Assembly (NCBI GenBank): GCA_903970355.1 | Contig: CAJCIF010000168.1 | Coordinates: 1-10,274 of the forward strand | Length of the DNA stretch: 10,274 nt | Source: Actinomycetota bacterium | GTDB lineage: Bacteria > Cyanobacteriota > Vampirovibrionia > Obscuribacterales > Obscuribacteraceae | Direction: 5' to 3' | Shown here: piece by piece, positions 5,448 through 10,274 of the stretch | Numbering within the stretch: position 1 is the first letter of the stretch | Layout of the letters: the number at the start of each line of letters is the position of its first letter | Made by a program: the position numbers and the translations under genes | Notes under the pieces: generated by a model | What the model was told of the DNA's origin: nothing | The model's database searches: none | What the model saw: the letters and a program-made list of their open reading frames with translations, nothing else

Positions 5448-6518
5448 ATGGCGACAAAGACAGCTAGCAACTTAAGCAGCTATGCGCATGAGAACTGGAA
5501 AGACCAGGTGCGCAGGTTAATGAGGCAAAGTGATTACCGCCAGGCTCTGGCGCGTTTGCATTCAGCTGAATGTCTAGAGAATGCCGAAGCTCTCAACTAT
5601 TTGAGCTGGTTCTACCTGTTCGGAGTTGCCACGGAAGAAAATCCCGAAAAGGCGATCCGCCTTCTGCAGAAATCGCAGGAGAGGGGTTATCGCAATGCAT
5701 CGGTAAACTACGCTCTCCTTTCTCAAAAAGGTATAGCCCTGGAGAAAGATGAAAAATCGGCTTTTCAAACGTTTTATGAACTTGCTAATTCCGGTAACAC
5801 AGCAGCAATGAAACGCCTTTGCGATGCTTACGCTTCCGGTCTTGGCACAGAAAAAAACCTGGATTTGTTTTCTTATTGGTCCGAACGATACAGCAGTGAA
5901 GTCAGTCAAAAGAAGGAATCCAGCTTTAAATTAGTGGCAAGTGCAGCGCAGCAGAAAACCTTGCTTCCTAAATTTTTGCTGGTACTCGTTTTTCACTTGC
6001 TCATTTCATATATTGCTTTCCTGGCCATCTTTCCGCACATTCCCGGCTTTGATTTTTTGACGAGCGGCAATCCATTACTGATCATGCCTGCCTTTATGTT
6101 CTTAGGCATGATTCTGACCTGGCTTCTGGGCGGAATCGGGCTAATAGCCTGGATTCTTGTCCTGACCCTCGGATTTATTTTCTTTTCTTTCGCAATGCGT
6201 CGGGTATCATCTCTCGAAAATTTCAATCAGAAACTAACATCCGTCTCGTTCAATTTAAGAGGAACGAACTTTTCAACAAAATATCCAGTCATATCATTCA
6301 CGATCGGCCTGACTTTCGCGATTTGTGCTTCAGCTGTTGCGCTTCGACTAATTTCCGATTTTTGCCCAAATTGGGTGCAGATCAGCTGGCCGGCAACCTG
6401 GATTGCCGCCTCGATTTTAGCTCTTCTCATGCGCATCAATATTCAATTCACGCAAAACAAAAATGAGAGCCAATCGAAGGCCAGTAAATACGAAGCCATG
6501 ACGGAATGGTGCTTCTAA
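5448..6518 (+). CDS. Sel1-repeat protein with C-terminal multi-TM membrane domain
   Basis: The 356-residue protein begins with a soluble helical-repeat domain of Sel1/TPR type. Repeats run roughly 44-80 (AEALNYLSWFYLFGVATEEN, then PEKAIRLLQKSQERGY), 81-116 (NASVNYALLSQKGIALEKDE) and 117-150 (NTAAMKRLCDAYASGLGTEK). Such repeats usually mediate protein-protein contacts. Residues 174-330 hold about five hydrophobic segments (near 174-196, 208-226, 229-250, 279-302 and 313-330), making an integral membrane domain with no recognised catalytic motif. The N-terminal repeats have no signal peptide and so probably face the cytoplasm. The start is well supported by AAGGAAGGG at 5435-5443, 4 bases before the ATG. 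It lies 80 bp after the small protein gene and may have its own promoter. It converges with the next gene, leaving only 9 bp between their stops. Function is unknown. Confidence 0.85.
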   Translation: MATKTASNLSSYAHENWKDQVRRLMRQSDYRQALARLHSAECLENAEALNYLSWFYLFGVATEENPEKAIRLLQKSQERGYRNASVNYALLSQKGIALEKDEKSAFQTFYELANSGNTAAMKRLCDAYASGLGTEKNLDLFSYWSERYSSEVSQKKESSFKLVASAAQQKTLLPKFLLVLVFHLLISYIAFLAIFPHIPGFDFLTSGNPLLIMPAFMFLGMILTWLLGGIGLIAWILVLTLGFIFFSFAMRRVSSLENFNQKLTSVSFNLRGTNFSTKYPVISFTIGLTFAICASAVALRLISDFCPNWVQISWPATWIAASILALLMRINIQFTQNKNESQSKASKYEAMTEWCF

Positions 6519-6527
6519 CTTGGCTTA

Positions 6528-7577
6528 CTAATCAAGATTGAATGAATCGAGGAAGAGTCCAGAATCACTCGATTTAACCCACTGCGGCGTACCGGTTACC
6601 AGTAACGTGTAGAGATTATTGTTGCCAGTGTACAAGCGCATTTGAAAGGCATTTCCATCAGGCAAAGTGCCTTCAATGGTGCGGCCCGGATAACGGTCGT
6701 AGAGAGCAACTGGGGTTATCGTCGCATTAGTCGCACCCAGTCTTTTGACCTTGTTTTTGGCAACCTTATCGAGCCATACTGAAACATCGTAGTTATTTGA
6801 CTCAAAATTGGTTGGTTCAGGCAGATCCAACGAGTGTCCAACATCCCAGACTACGAAATCATCATGCTGTGGCTCTTTTGCTTGGGCCTGCGGCACCCTG
6901 CAGTAGGCAATAGAATAAGAGCCTTCTTTTCGCGAGTAGAGAAGACTTGTAATCCAGGTTTTTTCAACCAAGGCGCGAGTCACCATAAAGGGTTGGGGTA
7001 ATTCGAGTGTTAGGCCAAATGCTCCTGATCGAACGGGAATGAACTCTCTTTGATTCTCGTGAGCGAGATCGGTATAGGGGACCATCTGCTGCAAACCCGG
7101 AATTTTTACAGCGAAATCATCAAAGTAATTCGTAAAAGGCGCTAGGAGCAGAAACAAAACCATGCAGGCAATAGGAACTTGCGGTCCTTCCTGGTTGAAA
7201 CCTTGCATATGAGCGACTTGCAGAACCATCCAGCCAACGATCAATCCTGCCACTGCAACAATTGCCGCTAGAAAAACATGTCTCAACCAGCTTGGGAGCC
7301 AGGCATAGGTTTTCGCATTGTCGGACATGCGATCGATATCTTCGTATCTGCCATTTGAAGAGAGACTTACTGTATCGGAGGTTGCTTTAGGGTGCCCGGT
7401 TGCCATGCGTTTTTCATGCCCAACTGCACCTTTTGCGCTGGCTATGTGTTGCGCAATTAAATTGTGTCCGACGTGCATTTCTTTCGCGACAACGGCAGGA
7501 GCCATTGTTTGCGACAGACATAGCCATATGACTACAATCAGCAGCCCCTTGAAGCTGCCCTTTTGAAACCTACCCAT
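6528..7577 (-). CDS. Exported/membrane-anchored protein of unknown function with His-rich N-terminal segment
   Basis: The 349-residue protein starts with a signal-peptide-like segment (basic FQKGSFK, hydrophobic 11-22, then MAPAVVAKE). A His-containing polar stretch follows (His35, 38, 44, 54, 62). Two hydrophobic segments at about 100-121 and 132-149 look like transmembrane helices. The remaining part (175-349) is a mixed alpha/beta globular domain ending with YPGRTIEG (296-303), FQMRLYTGNNNLYTLLVTGT (311-330) and LFLDSFNLD. That ending resembles a recurring domain of uncharacterised exported bacterial proteins, recalled from pattern and not from a search. The start ATG is preceded by a very purine-rich AAGGGGGAGGG (7590-7580 on the minus strand), a strong ribosome binding site. 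It is divergent from the cupin gene across 174 bp containing two ACCGACCC repeats. No catalytic motif is seen. Confidence 0.8.
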   Translation of the reverse strand: MGRFQKGSFKGLLIVVIWLCLSQTMAPAVVAKEMHVGHNLIAQHIASAKGAVGHEKRMATGHPKATSDTVSLSSNGRYEDIDRMSDNAKTYAWLPSWLRHVFLAAIVAVAGLIVGWMVLQVAHMQGFNQEGPQVPIACMVLFLLLAPFTNYFDDFAVKIPGLQQMVPYTDLAHENQREFIPVRSGAFGLTLELPQPFMVTRALVEKTWITSLLYSRKEGSYSIAYCRVPQAQAKEPQHDDFVVWDVGHSLDLPEPTNFESNNYDVSVWLDKVAKNKVKRLGATNATITPVALYDRYPGRTIEGTLPDGNAFQMRLYTGNNNLYTLLVTGTPQWVKSSDSGLFLDSFNLD

Positions 7578-7612
7578 TTCCCTCCCCCTTAGGGATTTAT
7601 GGACTCCTTAGA

Positions 7613-7648
7613 ACCGACCCCCCGGTTACAAAAGGAATGCACCGACCC
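7613..7648. repeat. Pair of ACCGACCC direct repeats in a divergent intergenic region
   Basis: ACCGACCC occurs at 7613-7620 and again at 7641-7648, 28 bp from start to start. The first copy also sits in a short inverted repeat (AACCG, six bases, CGGTT; 7612-7627). They lie between the minus-strand exported-protein gene and the cupin gene, closer to the former. An operator is possible, but two 8-bp copies are weak evidence. Confidence 0.3.
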
Positions 7649-7722
7649 GTATAAATTATGCCCAAAAATGGCTCTTTTAAAGCAACAGACCGCTAAAATC
7701 TGCAGTTCTAGCTACAAACGTT

Positions 7723-7748
7723 TATACTTGTCCAAAATTTGGAGGTAG
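7723..7748 (+). promoter_or_regulatory. Candidate -10 and strong ribosome binding site of the cupin gene
   Basis: TATACT (7723-7728) is 5 of 6 to TATAAT, although no good -35 is seen 17 bp upstream. GGAGGTAG (7741-7748) is a near-ideal Shine-Dalgarno sequence placed correctly before the ATG at 7752, and it fixes the start. The implied leader is short, about 17 bases. Confidence 0.45.
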
Positions 7749-7751
7749 TTC

Positions 7752-8294
7752 ATGGCTGTGCCTTTAAAACCAGTGCGGCGCGTCGTTACGGGACATAATG
7801 CCACTGGCAATTCAGTAATTTTGCGGGACGAAGAAGCACCAAATGCGATTCGACCGGAATACTTCGCCGGTGGTGGCTTAACCGATTTATGGGAAACGAA
7901 GCAAACACCTGCCAGTAATACTGGAACAGAAGATGCAGTTTTGAGAGCCATTCACCTGGAGCCACCACCAATTGGGTCAATCTTTCGTGTGGTTGATTTC
8001 CCCCCCGATGGAAGCGTGATACCAACCGATATGAAGAAAGCCTTTGACGCAATCCAGGCAACACACACACTGAGAGGAAATGCCCGTCACCCCGGGTTTC
8101 ATAAAACGAATACGGTTGATTATGCGATCGTTATGCATGGTGAAATTTGGGCCCTCCTCGATGAAGGCGAAACTCTTTTGAAAGCAGGCGATGTCCTAAT
8201 ACAGCGCGGTACAAGCCACGGCTGGAGTAACCGAACAAACGAGATTTGCCGAGTTGCTTTTATTTTGATAGATGCGGAGCCGGTTGGTAACTGA
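7752..8294 (+). CDS. Cupin domain protein
   Basis: This 180-residue protein has a C-terminal single-domain cupin (about 105-175). The first motif reads HKTNTVDYAIVMHGEI (117-132) and the second GDVLIQRGTSHGWSN (146-160). His117, Asp123 and His156 are likely metal ligands or stand in their places, although the usual second His and Glu of the HxH...E signature are not both present (H-K-T-N-T-V-D). The N-terminal 100 residues (VRRVVTGHNATGNSVILRDE and following) form an extension seen in a subgroup of cupin-2 proteins with the HxTxTxDY motif; the substrate of that subgroup is unclear to me. The protein is cytosolic, with no signal peptide. The start is fixed by GGAGGTAG at 7741-7748. Its stop overlaps the start of the protease gene as TGATG (1 bp), indicating a two-gene operon with translational coupling. 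Enzyme versus sensor function cannot be decided. Confidence 0.87.
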   Translation: MAVPLKPVRRVVTGHNATGNSVILRDEEAPNAIRPEYFAGGGLTDLWETKQTPASNTGTEDAVLRAIHLEPPPIGSIFRVVDFPPDGSVIPTDMKKAFDAIQATHTLRGNARHPGFHKTNTVDYAIVMHGEIWALLDEGETLLKAGDVLIQRGTSHGWSNRTNEICRVAFILIDAEPVGN

Positions 8295-9103
8295 TGAAGT
8301 TCATAACGAAGTGCATTTTCTCATTCACTGTCGTTATTATGTTGAATGGCAAAACTTCTCAAGCTGAGCCCACTCATAGAGTATTATCAGCAACCGAACG
8401 AGCAATCTTATCTTGTGCTCGCATCAGTTTTCCGGCAGACAAACCGTTAGAACAACGCCCTTTTTTTACAACCGGCTTTCTTGTATGCGACCACAAAAGC
8501 GCGCAAGTCGTTTTAATTTCGGCGCTCCATTGTTTTGAGCTGTGCACAGCGGATACCGTTTGTCTCGACTCTGCTCAAGTTGCTGCGCTGACGCACTCGA
8601 AGGGAAAAGAATTGCGCATCAAAGTCCGCAATGGTGACAAACCATTGTGGATCCAACCGAACAAAAAGGAAGACGTTGCCTACATAACACTGGACGCAAT
8701 GAGTATCTCTAATTTAGACAAGGACTTACTCCTATCAATGTCTGAGCTTGCTGGCGATAATTTTGAAAAAACGATTGCAGTACACGAGGTGCTTGTCCCC
8801 TGCTATCCACTGGGTGCAACAGCAATGGGAACTCTAATGCCGATTGTGCGAAGGGGCACTCTTACGGTCTACAACGAAAGTTGCACGGATAACGGGTCAT
8901 TGAAAATGCAACTAGATTACCCTTCTTTTCTCGGCACAAGTGGTGCACCTGTATTTGAGGCAGATTCAGCGGACGAACAAGTACGTGTTCTTGGAGTTGT
9001 TACTACTTTACTGGTCGGTGATAAAACGGCACCACCAACCGATCTTCGGCTCGCTGATGTAATCTCGGTTGATGCAGTAGTAAAATCGTTGGCAGCAAAA
9101 TAA
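8294..9103 (+). CDS. Secreted trypsin-like serine protease
   Basis: The 269-residue product has an N-terminal signal peptide (MKFITKCIFSFTVVIM core, cleavage likely near SQA at 22-24). A chymotrypsin-fold protease pattern follows: TGFLVCDHKSAQVVLISALHC (60-80, split over strand and loop) with His79, KKEDVAYITLD with Asp127, and FLGTSGAPVF with Ser216 in a GxSGxP context. The His-Asp-Ser order and spacing (79/127/216) suit the S1 family. Six cysteines after the signal peptide region (65, 80, 84, 90, 170, 197, besides Cys41) could form disulfides, consistent with export. It would act outside the cytoplasm on unknown proteins. The GTSGAPVF variant in place of GNSGGPV is compatible with activity. 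It overlaps the cupin gene by one base (TGATG), so the pair is likely co-expressed although their functional link is not obvious. Confidence 0.82.
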   Translation: MKFITKCIFSFTVVIMLNGKTSQAEPTHRVLSATERAILSCARISFPADKPLEQRPFFTTGFLVCDHKSAQVVLISALHCFELCTADTVCLDSAQVAALTHSKGKELRIKVRNGDKPLWIQPNKKEDVAYITLDAMSISNLDKDLLLSMSELAGDNFEKTIAVHEVLVPCYPLGATAMGTLMPIVRRGTLTVYNESCTDNGSLKMQLDYPSFLGTSGAPVFEADSADEQVRVLGVVTTLLVGDKTAPPTDLRLADVISVDAVVKSLAAK

Positions 9104-9115
9104 CTGATTAATCAG
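9104..9115. repeat. Perfect 12-bp palindrome CTGATTAATCAG just after the protease stop codon
   Basis: The palindrome immediately follows the TAA at 9101-9103 and lies 102 bp before the pckG start. It has no loop and no T-run, so it is not a classical terminator. A dimeric regulator site for the downstream PEP carboxykinase gene is possible but unproven. Confidence 0.3.
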
Positions 9116-9217
9116 ATCAACGCGTAACTTTTTATCTCAGCAAATCGTCTTCTGAGTCCAACGGTCTGCGTAAGCGTAGAATCAGAGTATGAGCTTTGCT
9201 CGCCCGAGGTATCACAA

Positions 9218-10274
9218 ATGAAAGAGCTTAGTAGATCCGGCTTCGGAGCAAGTTTCGAGCCGCAATATCCCGTTTGCAATACCAAACTCAAGAATTGGGT
9301 ATCTGATATTGCACTTTTGTGTAAGCCTACGCGCGTCTATTGGTGCGATGGCTCAGAGGCTGAATACGACAGTATTTGCAATGAGATGGTACGCACCGGA
9401 ACATTGATTCGATTGAATCCGAAATTGCGACCACGCAGTTTCCTGGCCCGCTCGGCCAATTCGGATGTCGCCCGTGTTGAAGAGCGCACCTTCATATGTA
9501 CCGCCGAAAAAGATGATGCCGGTCCAACCAACAACTGGATGGAAACGAGTGAGGCAAAGCACGTTCTTACCGATCTCTTTAACGGCTGCATGCGCGGCCG
9601 AACAATGTTTGTGATTCCATTCAGCATGGGTCCGCTTAATTCGCACATTTCGCAAATCGGTGTTGAAATTACCGATTCACCGTATGTGGTAGCTAACATG
9701 AAGCTCATGACCAGAATGGGAAAAGCCGTTGTGGACCATTTAGAGGCCGATGGTGATTTTGTGCCGTGCGTCCACTCAGTGGGGCATCCGCTTTCACCAG
9801 GAGAGCAAGATGTACCATGGCCATGCGATCCCGAACACAAGTACATTTGCCATTTTCCGGAAACAAGAGAGATCTGGTCTTACGGCTCTGGTTACGGCGG
9901 CAATGCCCTGCTTGGTAAAAAGTGTTTCGCCTTGAGAATTGCTTCGACAATGGCAAGAGATGAAGGTTGGTTGGCTGAGCATATGTTGATTCTGGGTGTG
10001 GAATCGCCACAAGGAAATAAAAAGTACATTGCGGCTGCCTTTCCCAGTGCATGCGGCAAAACGAATTTCGCCATGATGATTCCGCCTAATGATCTTGCCG
10101 GCTGGAAAGTAACCACCATCGGCGATGACATTGCCTGGCTAAAGCCCGGTAAGGACGGCAAACTTTATGCCATAAATCCGGAAGCAGGTTATTTCGGCGT
10201 TGCACCCGGCACATCGCCCGTCACAAATCCGAATGCCATAAAAACACTCCATTCCAATTGTATTTTCACAAACG
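9218..10274 (+). CDS. pckG: Phosphoenolpyruvate carboxykinase (GTP), 3' end outside window
   Basis: The frame runs from ATG 9218 to the right edge without a stop (352 codons plus one base), a little over half of the usual length of about 600 residues. The GTP-type PEPCK signature is clear: a P-loop [13 protein letters not shown] (274-286) with the conserved reactive Cys279 and Lys281, and GDDIAWLK (302-309) holding the metal-binding Asp304. Upstream blocks such as [20 protein letters not shown] (the arginine-rich substrate loop, 73-92), [13 protein letters not shown] (127-139) and [20 protein letters not shown] (about 223-242) also fit. The enzyme converts oxaloacetate and GTP to phosphoenolpyruvate, CO2 and GDP in the cytoplasm, a gluconeogenic or anaplerotic step. 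The start is supported by GAGGT at 9206-9210, seven bases before the ATG. The gene is 114 bp downstream of the protease and probably has its own promoter, but I see no convincing one. Confidence 0.95.
   Translation, partial: MKELSRSGFGASFEPQYPVCNTKLKNWVSDIALLCKPTRVYWCDGSEAEYDSICNEMVRTGTLIRLNPKLRPRSFLARSANSDVARVEERTFICTAEKDDAGPTNNWMETSEAKHVLTDLFNGCMRGRTMFVIPFSMGPLNSHISQIGVEITDSPYVVANMKLMTRMGKAVVDHLEADGDFVPCVHSVGHPLSPGEQDVPWPCDPEHKYICHFPETREIWSYGSGYGGNALLGKKCFALRIASTMARDEGWLAEHMLILGVESPQGNKKYIAAAFPSACGKTNFAMMIPPNDLAGWKVTTIGDDIAWLKPGKDGKLYAINPEAGYFGVAPGTSPVTNPNAIKTLHSNCIFTN

Noticed and set aside
8000..8006. Run of seven C in the cupin gene as a possible frameshift or phase-variation site
   Set aside because: The frame is intact through the run (Phe-Pro-Pro-Asp), the cupin motifs follow in frame, and one short C run is not evidence of programmed slippage.
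9337..10161. Several minus-strand open frames opposite the right-hand end
   Set aside because: They are antisense to the strongly conserved pckG frame, which contains the P-loop and metal-binding motifs.

Overview
The window carries thirteen protein-coding genes: eleven complete, one cut at the left edge and one cut at the right edge. I see no rRNA, tRNA, CRISPR array, IS element or phage gene. Base composition looks moderate, with G+C in the mid-40s by eye. Gene content is bacterial: a signal-peptide TPR-like protein with a TonB-type C-terminal domain, a Sel1-repeat membrane protein, a divergent beta-carbonic anhydrase, a fatty-acid-hydroxylase-type membrane oxygenase and a GTP-type PEP carboxykinase. 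This mix recalls large-genome non-photosynthetic relatives of cyanobacteria (Melainabacteria/Obscuribacterales-like). That placement is an impression from gene style, not a demonstrated result.

Layout. 1-3459 (+): TonB-C-domain exported protein (partial), beta-carbonic anhydrase-like protein, FA-hydroxylase/sterol-desaturase family protein, then a two-gene unit (small membrane protein and a signal-peptidase-I-like protein, overlapping by ATGA). 3466-4146 (-): GNAT acetyltransferase, convergent with the previous unit. 4352-6518 (+): MerR/excisionase-like HTH protein with a long coiled coil, a 68-residue basic small protein, and a Sel1-repeat multi-TM protein. 6528-7577 (-): exported or membrane-anchored protein of unknown function. 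7752-9103 (+): cupin and secreted trypsin-like protease, overlapping as TGATG. 9218 to the right edge (+): pckG, N-terminal 352 codons.

The most striking non-coding signal lies at 5072-5111, directly after the HTH gene and before the small protein. Four CTG(T/C)CAC heptamers sit at an exact 11-bp period, followed 11 bp later by a TATATT -10 hexamer. This is the architecture of two tandem Pho boxes (PhoB-type operators) at an activated promoter, and it predicts that the small protein at 5161-5367 is phosphate-starvation-inducible, or at least controlled by an OmpR/PhoB-family regulator.

The most striking coding signal is the signal-peptidase-like protein. It keeps the catalytic-serine box, but the Lys general base is Thr and the serine that supports it in the GDNRxxS box is Ala. 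This is a correlated loss suggesting a repurposed or inactive paralogue. Most other genes look like ordinary housekeeping or envelope functions, and the neighbours do not form one obvious pathway.
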